Below the pieces are notes generated by a model, which ran no database searches, had not been told where the DNA came from, and worked only from the letters and a program-made list of their open reading frames with translations. Both the position numbers and the translations under genes were made by a program. A stretch of DNA of 64,000 nt from Drosophila miranda (lineage: Eukaryota > Arthropoda > Insecta > Diptera > Drosophilidae). Of the stretch, positions 36,463-48,790 are shown piece by piece; the first letter of the stretch is position 1; each line of letters starts with the position of its first letter. Location of the stretch: the NCBI RefSeq assembly GCF_003369915.1, contig NW_022881603.1, positions 10,771,249 to 10,835,248 on the forward strand, read 5' to 3'.

Positions 36463-38503
36463 GGCCGGTTCCAGCTATTTAGTGATTCGCTAACCCAATT
36501 CAATGATCGATGTGTGAACACCGTCTCGGAGGCGGATGACTTGCCCAAGACGGAAGTCCAGGTGATGTGGGTAGCTCCGGAGTCCGGATTTGGCTGCGTA
36601 GCACTCTCCGCCATAGTTTACGAGGGTCCGCATGCGTGGTATGCAGATGACGGCAAACTGTCAGCGGTAATCTGTCCGCGCAAACCCGATGCTGCCACGG
36701 CTCAGAAAGAATGTTGCGCCTGCGACGAGGCCAAGTACAGCGTAAGTTGAATAGGAAGTGGTTGCGGTCCTCAAGGTAACTATAATCAATTGTACTGGTC
36801 CCTTTGCAGTTTGTCTTCGAGGGCATCCGAAGGACTATCTATTTGCCATCTGGTTGACCCACTTTTCGGACGTGATTGGGGCCTCGCACGAGTCCAACTT
36901 CTCATTTTGGGGCGAGAATCACATTGCGACTGCCGGTTTTCGCTCATTGGCCGAATGGGGATCGCCAGCAGCTCTGGAGACGGAGCTTCGAGCCAACGGG
37001 CCCAAGCTGCGTACGTTGATCAAAGCCGCAGGCCTCTGGTATCCTAATGTAAACGAGAACACCTCCTCCAAGTTCCGCGTGGATCGGAAGCATCCCAAGG
37101 TGTCTATGGTGTCGATGTTTGGTCCCTCCCCGGACTGGGTTGTGGGCATCAGTGGCGTCGACCTTTGCACTGACGACTGCAGCTGGAAGGAGTCTCTGGA
37201 CTTCGATTTGTATCCCTGGGATGCTGGCACTGACAGTGGGATCACTTACATGGTGAGGTCTTAGATTGCTCGGATGCCTCGTCCAATTGCCTAATGTCCA
37301 TTCTGCTGTAGTCGCCCAATTCAGAAACACAGCCCCCGGTACGGATGTACCGCATCACGACAATGTACCCAGAAGATCCCCGTGCTCCTTTCTACAACCC
37401 GCAGAGCCGCGAGATGACGCCACTGGCCAAGTTGCATCTGCGCAGAGAGAAGATTGTCTCGCGTAACTGCGATGAAGAGTTCCTGCAAGCGCTCCAGCTG
37501 GAGGTGTCGGACGATGCTGAGGAGCAGGACACTCGCGGTAAGATGCATTCATATTTTATTTTAATGCTAACTCCATCTTCTTATTCCCAGCTGAGTGCCG
37601 TGTTAACGACTATTCCACGTGGAGCCCATGCTCTGTGACCTGTGGCAAGGGCATCCGAATGCGCAGTCGGCAGTATGTCTACCCCCAGCAGGCGGAGCAG
37701 ACCAAGTGCAGTCGCCAATTGGTTTCCAAGGAGATGTGTGTGGCTGCGGTGGCCGAGTGCGCCGACGGCTCATCCCCCAGCCGCGACCGAGACGAGGATG
37801 AGGGCGAGAACCTGGCCAACTCACAGTCACTGGTCAACGACAATGGCGAGGGAGCCGGTCTCTGCAAGACATCGCCCTGGAGCGTATGGTCCGAGTGTTC
37901 TGCCAGCTGCGGAATCGGAATCACCATGCAGACTCGCACCTTTGTCAACCATCTGGGTCGCAAGCGCTGTCCGCACATCACCATCGTGGAGAAGAACAAG
38001 TGCATGCGGCCATACTGCACCTACGAGCAAGTGGAGCTGCCCGATCCGACTTGTCCCACCACACAGTGGAGTGATTGGAGCCCGTGCTCAGCCACCTGTG
38101 GTCGCGGCGTGACCATCCGCACCCGTCTCTTGTTGCTGGAGAACGGACCCGAGAAGGAGAACTGCACGCAGCGAATGGAGCTGCATCAACAGAAGGAGTG
38201 ACTCTGGTCCTTGCCGCGGCAGTTACCAGCGCTACGCCTTCAATCCGCACACCCATCGCTGCGATGCGTTCAGCTACGGCGGCTGCCGTGGAAACCGACA
38301 CAACTTCCGCCTCGAGCACAGCTGACCAGGATGGCAATCTACCCAAAGGCTGCATCATGTCCGAGTGGGAAAATTGGTCGGCCTGTAGCGTCAGCTGCGG
38401 CCTCGGCTTCTCCGAGGCCCATCGCTTTGTCATAAGCGAGCCGAAGCATGGCGGCCAGTCCTGTCCCAAGCGTTTGGTCAAACATCGTCGCCAATTACTC
38501 AAT
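36463..38503 (+). pseudogene. fat-spondin: F-spondin/fat-spondin-like secreted matrix protein, pseudogene
   Basis: Exons about 36463-36741, 36810-37252, 37312-37537 and 37591-38503, with introns of 53-68 bp. Domain order: partial Reeler domain (KTEVQVMWVAP...WYADDG), Spondin_N (HFSDVIGASHE...LYPWDAGTDSG), three TSP1 repeats (WSPCSVTCG, WSECSASCG, WSPCSATCG), half a Kunitz domain (CRGSYQRYAFNP...YGGCRGN) and a fourth TSP1 (WSACSVSCG). Such proteins are secreted matrix factors. Damage: a frame-shifting deletion after FEG at 36823/36824 in Spondin_N, a TGA at 38199 with loss of the N-terminal Kunitz half, and a second TGA in the Kunitz frame near 38322. The Reeler N-terminus and signal peptide are absent, and no exon follows the donor at 38503. 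The symbol is from domain order and memory; other F-spondin paralogues remain possible. Confidence 0.75.
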
Positions 38504-38581
38504 GTACGTCTCCACAGAGATTCAAATAAACACAATTACATATTTTCACCTATTTTCTATTGATCATCTTAAATACATATA

Positions 38582-40352
38582 TCACACCACACAGTAACGC
38601 ATGAGATACTGACGGGCCTTCCAGGGGTTGCCATTGGCGCGGTAGATCAGATGCAAGTTGAAGGCCGTCTCGTGCTGAAGTCCCAGAGTGTCCTCATACT
38701 CGGCAATCAGTGGATGATGCACGGCCAAGGCCTTTTCGTAGAACTCGACTGCGAGGTGGAGTATATTTGCCTGATGGTAGATGCTTTCGATATTGTAGAA
38801 GATTTCCTGCTGGGCAGCGCACCTGCAGAAATCATCGCCAGCAGACCGGAGTTCTTTGTAGCGCTCGGCAAAGGCCACCGCTTGAGCTACGGCTGCCGAC
38901 TTCCGGAGCACCTTCTTCTGCAGGGCCAACTGATTGAAGACGACGGCTATGGAAAGCGCTACCAGGGCTAGATGGACCACTCTCTGGTAGCATTGGATGG
39001 CCTCATTGGTGCGATTTAGCTGGCGAAGACACTCCGCCTTCTGCAGCCAGACGAAGGCGGGACAGTCGAAGGTATCGCCATCGGTGATGGGACTCATAAG
39101 GGCTATGGCCTCGGCATACTTGTGCTCCTGCATCAGGGCTTCCGTGATGTCCATGTACAGTTCCACGCGGCCCACGGACAGGATGTGCTCCTGTACATTC
39201 TGGATGAGGTAGCCCAAGAGGGGGTGGGCCCGCAGATGGATCAGACTCACACATAGCTTGGCCCTCAGCTCGGGCGCGTAGTCGTCGGGTATGACGCAAA
39301 AGTAAATCATCTCCAGGCTCTCCTCCTGATCGTCTTCCAGCTCAAAGTTTGTTCGCTCTCTGAGGCAACTGAGCACCTTGGAGTATCGCTTGTTGATAAT
39401 CAACAGTTCGAGATACATGTTGAGATCCTCCAGGCTGAAGCGGGCTTCGCATCCACTGTACGCCCCCTCCATGGCCTCGAGAGCTATCGCATGCTTCTCG
39501 AGGACGTGAAAGAAACGAGCCACATTCTTCGCTGTGCTAGGCACGTGCTCCACTCCTCTGGCGGCATCAGGGGCAGCATCTTGAGGTACGTGAACATGGC
39601 CGCATTCGTCTCGCCCATTTTCTCCAGCAGCTGGGCTTTTCGGAGCCTTAACAAGTAACCTTTTGGAAGCACTTTGATGGCCTTTGTATAAATAAGACGG
39701 GCACGGGCCATGTTGCCCTGCTGCACCAGCAAATCAGAGACTCTTATCCACATGTCGCGATCCTGAGGGTTCAAGTGTGCCGCGAGAGTGGAGAAGTGCA
39801 GGAACTTGACCTCGTCGCGATTTTCATAGATCTCGGCCAACGTGTAGAACGGCTCACTGGCCAGCGGGTTCTGGCGGATGATCTCCATGAAAATCCGTTC
39901 GGCTGTCTCATACCGACCGTACGCGAAGCTCAGGTTCGCCTCGCCCATCAATCCTTGCAGAGCGGGGCTCAGCTGGCTCTTGCGCCCCAGATTTCCGCCA
40001 CCGCCGGAGCGAGCACCTTCCTGCTGCTGTCCCACCGGCGGTTTTCGTTGCGCAGACACTGTGGGTTGTTCCTCTGCTTCCTCCTCTCCATTATTTTCAT
40101 CATCTTCGTCGCTGGGCTCGAGCTTTGTGCAGAAGTCTGGGAATTCTAGGACTCCCTGCACATAGCGCTTGATTAGCGCTCCTTCCTCCTCGTAGTCGTA
40201 GTTCTGGTCACTGTCTTCGGCCTCCCCTGTAGCCATGTCTATGATGTCCACAATCCTGAGGGGCTGCGTCTCCTCGAACTGCTCCAACTCATCGTCCGGC
40301 ACATCGTTGGTCTCAATTTCCTCAATTAAACGTTGGAGTCGGCCTGGTCCAT
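38582..40352 (-). pseudogene. TFIIIC TPR subunit (GTF3C3-like) pseudogene
   Basis: Homologue of the TPR subunit of RNA polymerase III factor TFIIIC (human GTF3C3, about 886 residues). It starts at ATG 40352-40350 and ends ...ARQYLMRYCVV, stop 38584-38582. An acidic N-terminus is followed by TPRs (FAYGRYETAERIFMEIIR, PFYTLAEIYENR...). Only about 600 residues remain. At about 38960-38970 the frame passes directly from CYQRVVHLA to VFNQLALQKKVLRK, which by alignment to GTF3C3 skips roughly 250-300 residues. A missing base in an A-run (40328-40330) shifts the frame at codon 9, and a second missing base near 39535/39536 shifts it after EEWSTCLA. It converges on the spondin gene with under 80 bp between them and diverges from helicase copy 2. 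Confidence 0.78.
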
Positions 40353-40354
40353 TG

Positions 40355-43300
40355 TAAACATTACACACCAGCAAACTTAACCCCCTTAAACCCACTCAAA
40401 TTAAACAGGTGAACAGCGTGAGTTACGCCGCAGAAAATAATACTGAACTTTTTCTATCTGTTTTTTTTCTCCGTCCTTTCTCTATACATAAAAAAGGGCA
40501 ACGATATTTTTTACCAGAACAGCGCTAAAGTTCTTCAAGTTTCTTAATATTCTTGGAGTGCATGTAATACCCAATGGTCTACAATGGGTTAAGTTAATCA
40601 ACAGGAGATCAAACAAACGGCCCTCGATACTATCGACTGGGTAATCGTTAGAGCTAAGGCTGCGCATCTCTAAGATATTCGCAAGATGTATGACCTGGAG
40701 AGGGAGAGCGGAGCAAGTGCGCAGTGTGGCCGTATACCGCAAAGTTCGAAATACCGAAGCAGAGCTACCAGACAGAGCTAAGAGTTAACGGAACTTTTTT
40801 TTACTGAATGCTTATCGCGCAGTCCCTGTTTTTACTTGTGTATTCTTGTTTTTAGTGGCATCAACGCGCATGCACGCAAGCGGAATGAATCTGCAACTTG
40901 TAAGTGAGCATGCAGCACAACTAGTGGAAGTTCGCTAATAATGAATTTAAAATTATATTTAGATCGGCAGCTGTCGCATATAGGCACCGAGGTGGATTTT
41001 TGGTTAAAACAAACGGTACAGCTAGCGAAATCGGAACCATTAAACGGAACGAATGCCGGAGAAACTATGCCGGGTATCGGGATACAGAACGGGTAGGTGA
41101 GGAGTACCAGGGAGTGCATTTTACTGTTTTCCATTAAATTTTTGCATCGGGCTTTACGCGCGACCTGCCGTACTACGAGCCCAATGCGAAAATGCTGCAG
41201 GCCCAGACAAACAATTTTATGGACGACGATTTGACCGACAATGACGCCATCTTTGCGCATTATTTGAGCACCGAGAAGTTGGAGTTTTACAATGCGTCCT
41301 CGGTGATGCTGACTCTGCTTACTATCGAGGATGTGACTACAATGAAGCTGTACTCGCAGCTCATCGAGCCGGATGTGGCGGTTCATAAAGTACATTTAAA
41401 TGCATTTCGTGTCGCTCTCTCTGCTAGAGATTCTGTAAATGCCGAGGAAGTGGTGTCCCCGGGAATCGATGAGGTTGTGTTGATACCCAAGTGCAGTTTA
41501 ATGGCCTCGCCGCTGCCAAAGGAGCTCATATCGGCCCTGTTTCCACATCCGCATGAGCAATTGCCTTTTAAAGATCCGATGCGCCGCCATGTGGCCAATG
41601 TGGAACAGGTCTGCCGCACCAGTGTTCACTTCAAGTTCAGTAGGGGAAAACTTCCAGACGACAATGTGTTGCAGTCGCAACGCTTTCATGTAATTCTCCG
41701 CTACACGCGTATTCCGTTTCGCTTTATGTACCGCGCTGTCAATATGCTCCCGGAGATGCCAGGTCTCCGTCGTTACCTCTTTCCCTTACTTTCTTCCCTC
41801 GAAGATTTCATTGCATGACTGCAATCTTCTATCTTGGATGCAAATCCAACCGCCGCCCCCGGAAGCTCCTCCAGCACATATTTCGCTGCTGAACGAGACT
41901 ATAGGCGACAATGAAGAACAGTTGGAGGCGGTGCAGACGATTGTGGCTGGACCCAATCCCAGAGCTCCATTTATAGTGTTGGGAGCACCAGGTAAGCATC
42001 AGGTATGCTAGCCACAGTCGTACACAATTCACACCTTCTATCCATTCAGGCACTGGCAAGACCACTACCATTGTGGAGGCCATTCTACAGGTGCACCTTC
42101 GACGACCGCAAAGCCGCATCCTTGTAACAGCCGGTTCGAACTCGGCCTGCGACACGATTGCCATGAAACTGTGCGAGTATATCGAAGGAAACTTTCGGCT
42201 CATGTTTTTAAGGGAAAAGCCGCTGATCCGAATCTATTCACGCAGCATATTCAAGAAGGTACTGAAATTGGTGCCGCCCTTGCTGCTGAAGAACTCCAAT
42301 TGCTCGGACCATTTGTTCAAGCATCTACGAGTGCGTAATGTGATTACGTATACCATCATCGTGGCCCCATTGGTTACTGTCGGCCGCCTGGCTAACGATG
42401 GCTTTGGTGACTTTTTCACCCACATCGACGAGGCTGGAGCTTCCACCGAGCCGGAGACTATTATGGGCATTGGGGGGGTTAAAAAGAACAAAGATTGTCA
42501 TGTAATTCTGTCCGGAGATCACAAGCAGCTGGGAGCAGTGATCAAAAGCAGCCGGGCTTCAGGTGCGTCTGCGTCGTAACTATCGGTCACATCCCGAGAT
42601 CGTGCGTCTTTTTAACGAGCTCTACTACGGCGGAGAGCTAATCGCAAAGGCTCCGGACGAACAGGTCAACCTTGCCGCTGAATGGGATGTGCTGCCCAAT
42701 GGCCAGTTCCCCATCATCTTCCAGGCCACACATGGAGTCACCAAAAAGAAGGAGCACACCACCAGCTCCTTCAATTCGCTGGAGGCAAAGGTTCTGTGCT
42801 GGTACGTCAAGCGCTTGATAAAAAAATGGCCTCGGCCCAAATATAGAGGTAAAGCAGGAAGACATCGGTGTGGTGGCTCCATACACGTCTCAGGGCAACC
42901 TAATCATTCGGAAGCTTAAGCGGCAGGGCCTCGGCAATGTGGAAGTTGGCAGCGTGGAGACCTATCAGGGCAGAGAGAAGCTCATCATCATTGCCACTCT
43001 GGTGCGTTCGTTCAGCTATATGGGCTTCATGCGTAACCTCATGCTTATTTCGCGGCCCAAGGCGCTGCTCATACTGATTGGTAATCCCGTCACTCTGCGC
43101 CATCATCCCGACTTCAAGTTCATCATTGATGAGTGCATCCAACATCAAACGTATCTCTTCAAAAAGAGATTCATTGCACTTCGTGGTAAAACATGTGGCC
43201 ATAAGCGATATGGAAGATGGCAAAAATGTGAACACTGCAAATCCGAAAAAAGCCTTAGTTAAAGCCAAGCAAGTGATCCCAGAAATGGGTAAGTGCTTAA

Positions 43301-43797
43301 ACTACAGTCTTGGATTTATTTTCCTATACCACCTATTTTACAGATAAAATCTCCACCGCCATCTGTGCCATGATGAATGCTTTTAATATATCATAGAGCT
43401 ACGCTCTTCCCTAATCTAAATCGAACAAAATCTTCTAGAGATATAAGCTAGGACTAACGGCTGCCGTACCCTGATAATTATATGTGCAAGACCCAGAGAC
43501 TGCCTAGAACATTCCTAAAGTACGCATCTGTTTGTAACCATTTACACTAATTTTTTTTTTTAATTTTATTTGTATTATTTGTCTATCTGTAACAGTGGGC
43601 TGCTCTTGCTCTTGCGGTCTTTAAGAGCTGTAATAAGCGCTCCATTTATTTCACTGTAAACGAAAGGAAAAGAATAGGTATTATTTGAGAAATTCCTCGG
43701 ACCGGATGAGTAGTTCCCATGAATGGATGTCGTTTGGTACGCTCAACCGGATTGATGGTCAGATGCAATTGTGTAAGCATTATCATTTAGAGTATAT
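40355..43797 (+). repeat. Segmental duplication, copy 2 (helicase block)
   Basis: Second copy of 11309-14845. Its right end is the target site of the 297/17.6-type element (TAGAGTATAT|AGTTAAAT). Beyond the element the flank no longer matches copy 1. Confidence 0.9.
40856..43396 (+). pseudogene. MOV10-type SF1 RNA helicase pseudogene, copy 2
   Basis: Same exon structure as 11774-14448. It keeps CAA at 41841 where copy 1 has a stop, and keeps Gln in ETYQGREK, but is otherwise more damaged. The acceptor before exon 3 is deleted (TTTTGCATCGG at 41141). Sequence near 41789 is replaced and shortened. Six bases are lost just before the DEAG box (HIDEAG). A deletion of about 92 bp lies at 42557/42558, with CT microhomology. 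An extra A sits in the run at 42821-42827, 12 bp are missing near 43039, and 2 bp near 43170. Walker A is GAPG-TGKT instead of GPPG-TGKT. Not translatable. Confidence 0.87.
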
Positions 43798-44389
43798 AGT
43801 TAAATATCCGCAACTCGAAATTAAGTTTTTAAAAAAGATTTTATTTTTAGTACTTAATTTCTTTATGTCCCAAGATTGGTTGAATTCCCCGACTTAACTT
43901 TACGTCTGCTTGTCTCAAACGGAACTGATCTCTCAGCTGCTGGCTAGTTTCCATGAGCCCTTCTCTTGGAACTCCCGACTCTGGCTTCGAGCGTTGCTTT
44001 CCTCGGCTGCATCTTCGTGTCGGTGGCGTACGTGCCTGGATCGATATTTGGGGATGCGTCGGCTTTGATGAAAGGCATCCACTGCTGGCGATCGGTGTTG
44101 CATTACATGACGGAGCTAGGAATGTGATACTCCTTGGCTTTATGTCTAGCTTTGATTGGTCCTCATGAGTGGCGTGATTCTAAAGAATCGATTTCTCGAG
44201 AGTGGCGTGATTCTAATGTTGATGAAACAATGTGGTCCATTGTTTATATTATGGGGGGCCCTAGCTTGGAGTATGGGAAGAAACAGTTATTGATTCTTGA
44301 GTGGGGTCCTGTTACTTGTGTGGATGGGGTGGATGAATTGTACATAAACATAATGTGTATGGGATGTGGGGAATTATGGATATGTCACT
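43798..44389 (-). repeat. 3' LTR of the 297/17.6-type element
   Basis: 592 bp, matching 50040-50633. About twenty differences are visible by eye, clustered at the end that would be U5 (43810-43920). Confidence 0.93.
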
Positions 44390-44416
44390 CCCCCAACGTT
44401 TGTTATTAGCCTGTCC

Positions 44417-45560
44417 CTAGGCGATTACCCTCGGGTATAGTGACGGGGTGTCAAGTGCGGTGGCTGAGGTTGGTTCCTCTTCAGCTTCTATTATAGGGTT
44501 AATACATTTAACCGTGACTCTTTTAGAAGTTTTCTTAAATTTAACAGCTACATAACTTAGTAGTACTAATATAATTATGACAAATGAAATTAGTAGACTT
44601 ATTTGTAATAGGTTACTATATTTGGTGTATTGCATAATTATTTCATTAGTTTGGACATACGACAGTGGTTTTATTTTAGTTATGTTGTTGTTGACATAAA
44701 CATTCTGGACAAAATCTAACATTGTGTTTGATATTGTAAATTCATTTAATTGGACTGAACAGTTGTAGATTTTTATAATGGTATTTCCTTCCGCTATGAT
44801 TTCTTGGTTTACACAATTCTGGTTTAGCGTTGTTTTTGGAAGATTCCATGTGATTAGTATATTGGGTTCAATAAAGTTTATTGGAAAGTTTTGAAAAGTT
44901 TTGGAATATGAACATTTAGTGGGAATTTGCATTAAAATTCCTTTTATACAGTTGTCATTGGTTTTCAATCTAGTTTCTTTAACAAATACTTCTTCATTTT
45001 TTATGTAGTACTTGTCGTATGTCATATCAGTTAACATGTTATTTAATTCGTCTGGATACGGAACGATTTTATAGATTGGTACTTTTGTAATGTCTTTGGG
45101 AATGTTGGAAATTATTAGAATTTCGTTGGTATCGGATTTTAGCCATGGAGGTTTTTATATTTAGTATTTTCTCAGAATTTATTTGTTCCAGGTAGTCTTG
45201 TTTTAATAATTTTGGATTAAATATACCGAGCCTAGTTAATTGCATACCTAGTTCTATATCTTCGATATATTCTGTGAAATGTTGTAGATTGAATATCAAA
45301 ATTTCTATTTGTTGATTCCTGTCTTTTTCTTCATTTAGTTTGTTTATAACGTTTATTCTGCTATTAACTGCATCTATTACCAAATTTAGTTCATTCATTT
45401 GAATGCTATGGCTGGCTAAATTTTCTATTTTTTGTTCCAAATCGACTTTATCTTCCTGATCTAGTGTTCCAAAGAGATATTTGTAGGCTGTTCCTACTAT
45501 ATTGATTAGGCCTCTTTTATTTCTTTTGGTTATTTTTAGCCCGTTCATTTCTCTTTGCAA
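44417..45560 (-). pseudogene. env-like gene of the endogenous retrovirus (frameshifted)
   Basis: Two overlapping-frame blocks, 45560-45069 and 45037-44417. The N-terminal block has a basic cleavage-type site (RNKR) followed by a hydrophobic GLINIVGTAY segment and a coiled-coil-like stretch. The C-terminal block ends in one hydrophobic membrane segment (LLISFVIIILVLLSYVAV) and a short tail. The frame breaks near 45145. The layout fits errantiviral fusion glycoproteins; this copy cannot make an intact one. Confidence 0.75.
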
Positions 45561-45586
45561 TTTGTCTACTAGATATTTTATTTGGA

Positions 45587-48500
45587 TTATGTCCTGGAAT
45601 TATTATATTTGCTTCTATTAGGTTTCTTCTTTTTCTTGAATTTTGATTTATAATGAGTTATTTTCCTACCCCTATTCTTTTCTTCATAATGTTTTTCGTC
45701 TACCTGTCTAATTTCGCCCGTCCTTTTGAAAGGATTTGTTACCTTAGACTTAACTAGAGGTGATAGTTTATAGCGGGTATCTACTTCATACTCTATGCGG
45801 TTTTTATTTAATTGAGTGATTTTATTCACTTTATTTAGTTGGGTGTCATAATCAGGTCAGCCTGCATAAATGAATATATCAGCTGGTGTCCTATTTGTGG
45901 TATTATGTTTGGTTTTATGATTATAAGTATAAAGAATTAATTCAAACTTCGTGAATCTATCTTCTGGGTTATCCTCGCTAGATATTATTCTTAATTTTTC
46001 ATTTACTGTTTTATGAAATCTTTCTACGTCAGATATTCCATTTTTGCTGGAAGTGATCTCTATTTTGACGTTTTCCGCATTCAGCCATGCTTGCAATGCT
46101 GTGCACATAAAAGCTGAATCTTTATCGGCTTTGATTTCAATTGGTTTGCCCATCTCGTTAAAAACTTTCATGATGGCTCTTTTTGCTTCTAACCAGTCAC
46201 GACTTTTTACTTCTACAAGAGTGGCAAACTTCGAGTATACGTCAATACATGATAGGAACTGTTGGTTACCAACCATATAGAAATCTATGACGTATTTCTC
46301 TCTGATGTTCAGTATTTCCGGTGTAGTTTCGAATGCCAACTTCGTATTTCTATGCTCTGTTTTGGCAATATTACAAGTAGGACATTCGTTTATGATGTTT
46401 TGGATTAGTTTTTGATAATCCGGGTAATAGTATTTTCCCCTAAACCAATTGACGGTTTTCTCTATCCCTGGATGGAGTAAGCCTTTATGATTCTTTAATA
46501 TGGTTTCTTTAAATTCAGCGTAATTCTGAATATCTAGGAGTTTCGTGCTTGATTTAATAGCTTTGGTTATATTGTTAGAATTAATGATTTCTAAATAGGC
46601 TTTTTGGAATGGAGGAAAATCTATTTCGTTATGGAAATATAATGCGCTCTTTTTGGTGCATAGATATTCCTTTATTATATCCTTCGCTAAGGTGTTAGTC
46701 ATTTCCTTATACGTGATCTTGATGATTAGCTTGTGAAAATAACGAATTGTTTCTACCTTATCTTCATTGCCTTTTATTAGCTCAATTTGCCGATTGTAAT
46801 AGTTAATTGGTCTTTCCGTGATAGCAATGTGATTTAGATTGTCTTCCTGTGCGCTATGTACAGTTGCACCAACGCTATTGGAAGCTTCTCCAAGGAGATT
46901 TTCATTAATCTTTACCCTTGATAAGGCATCAGCTACATGATTTTCTTTGCCTGGTAGATATTTCATTTTAAAATCAAACTCATTCAGTTTTATTTTCCAC
47001 CTTTGTAATTTCATTTTTGGCTCCTTGAGGTTGTTCAACCAAATCAAGGGTTTATGATCGCTTTATATCTCGAATGTTCTACCGAACAGGTATGAACGGA
47101 AATACTTGGTTGCCCATACGATCGCTAATAATTCCTTTTCGATGGCTGAATAGTTTATTTCATGTTCATTTAGGGGTCTGCTAGCGTAGCAGATCGGTTT
47201 GTGTTCTTGTGACAAAACCGCTCCCAATGCTATGTTACTAGCGTCGGTTGTTACCGTGAACATTTTGTCAAAGTCTGGGAACGCAAGGATAGGGTCTGAG
47301 GTGATGAGTACTTTTAGTCTCTCAAATGCCTCGACGTACTTTTCTTCCTTGGGGTCTATGACAGCTCCTTTCTTTAGTTTGAGTGTCATGGGTTTTGCTA
47401 TGTTTGCAAAATTAGGAATGAATTTCCTGTAGAACCCGCACAGACCTAAGAATGACTTTATTTGTTTAGTCGTTTCTGGTATTGGAAATTTGACAATGGC
47501 AGAGATTTTGCCTGGATTTGGTACTATCCCTTCAGTAGTGACTACATGACCTAGGAATTCAGTTTCCTTTTTCATGAATTCACATTTATCCATTTGTAGC
47601 TTCAAGTTGGCGTCTCTCAACTTTCCAAATACTCTCCTTAGTGACAACAAGTGTTCTTCCAATGAAGTGGAAAATATAATGATGTCATCTAAGTATACAA
47701 AGCAATCTTTGAAGATTAACTCTTCTAGCAGATTGTTCATACATCTTTGGAAGGTAGCTGGGGCAGTGGTTAGCCCAAAGGGCATACGAGTGAACTCATA
47801 ATGTCCATGCTTAGTGGAGAACGCAGTTTTGGGGATTAAGCTAGGTTCCATGGGTATTTGATGGAAACCTTTTGCTAAATCGATTGTCGTAAAATACTGA
47901 CATTTACCTAGTTTGTCTAGGATTTCATCCATTCGTGGAGTTGGGAATTTGTCCTAAACTGTTATTTCATTTAGACTTCTATAGTCTACTACCATTCGAT
48001 ATTTTTGCTTTCCTGAAGCATCTATCTTCTTCGGAATCATAGATATGGGCGAGCAGTAAGGAGAATTCGACTTTCGAATTATTCCCTGCCTGATCATATC
48101 TTTGATTTGCTGGTTTACCTCCTGATCATGTATCTGGGCATATTTGTATGGTCGTCTGTAGACCGGGTCTTCATGTTGAGTTTTGATCTCGTGCTTGATT
48201 GTACTTGTGAAAGTCAAATTGTCACCTTCTCTGTACTGCACATCCCTAAACTCATATAAGACCTTCTTTAACTCTTCCCTCTCTTCGTCGTTTAAGTGTT
48301 CCAATCTTAATTGATTACATTCCCTTAATTCACTGTCTAGAGCGGAAGCGAAGTATTGATCTCCCTCTGGAGATGGGTCAAGGCACTTAGGTGCGATCTT
48401 CTCTTCTTTTGTAGAGGGATCAGTGCACTTCTGTGCGGTCTTGCCGGCTTCAATAGCTTCTCCACTCTGAATGATTGGGTACGACCTAGCTCCTAGTGTT

Positions 48501-48790
48501 ACAGTGTCATTTCTGTAATCGATGACGGCTTTACTTGCCATCAAGTATTCTCTTCCTAATAAAATATCATAATTTTCGGAAAAGTTATGTATGTAGAACT
48601 TTTGTTCGGACGGACATGTTTTGTTCGCATTCCTCATTATACTCTTAGTTAAACGGACAGGTCCATTGATGGTATGTCTTTTATCTCGGAATCTGTATAA
48701 TTTTCTTTCATGATGTTGATCGATGATCCCGAGTCAGCGATACACCTTAATATTCTTTTATTAATGGTAATGTTTATATAGGGTCCTCCT
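45587..48790 (-). pseudogene. pol of the endogenous retrovirus (three in-frame stops)
   Basis: Protease active site DSG at about 48727-48735; reverse transcriptase with YLDDII (near 47690); RNase H (TTDASN near 47250); integrase with an HHCC zinc motif (HPGIEK...CPTCNIA) and the CIDVYSKF core; and a C-terminal tail of IN type (45829-45587). Nonsense codons interrupt one reading frame at 47954-47956 (TAG), 47063-47065 (TAA) and 45857-45859 (TGA). Confidence 0.88.

Noticed and set aside
43150-43262. Cys-rich reading (CGHKRYGRWQKCEHC) in helicase copy 2 as a native zinc knuckle
   Set aside because: Copy 1's frame continues through the intron at 14341-14395 to a natural stop, so the Cys-rich frame results from the 2-bp deletion in copy 2.
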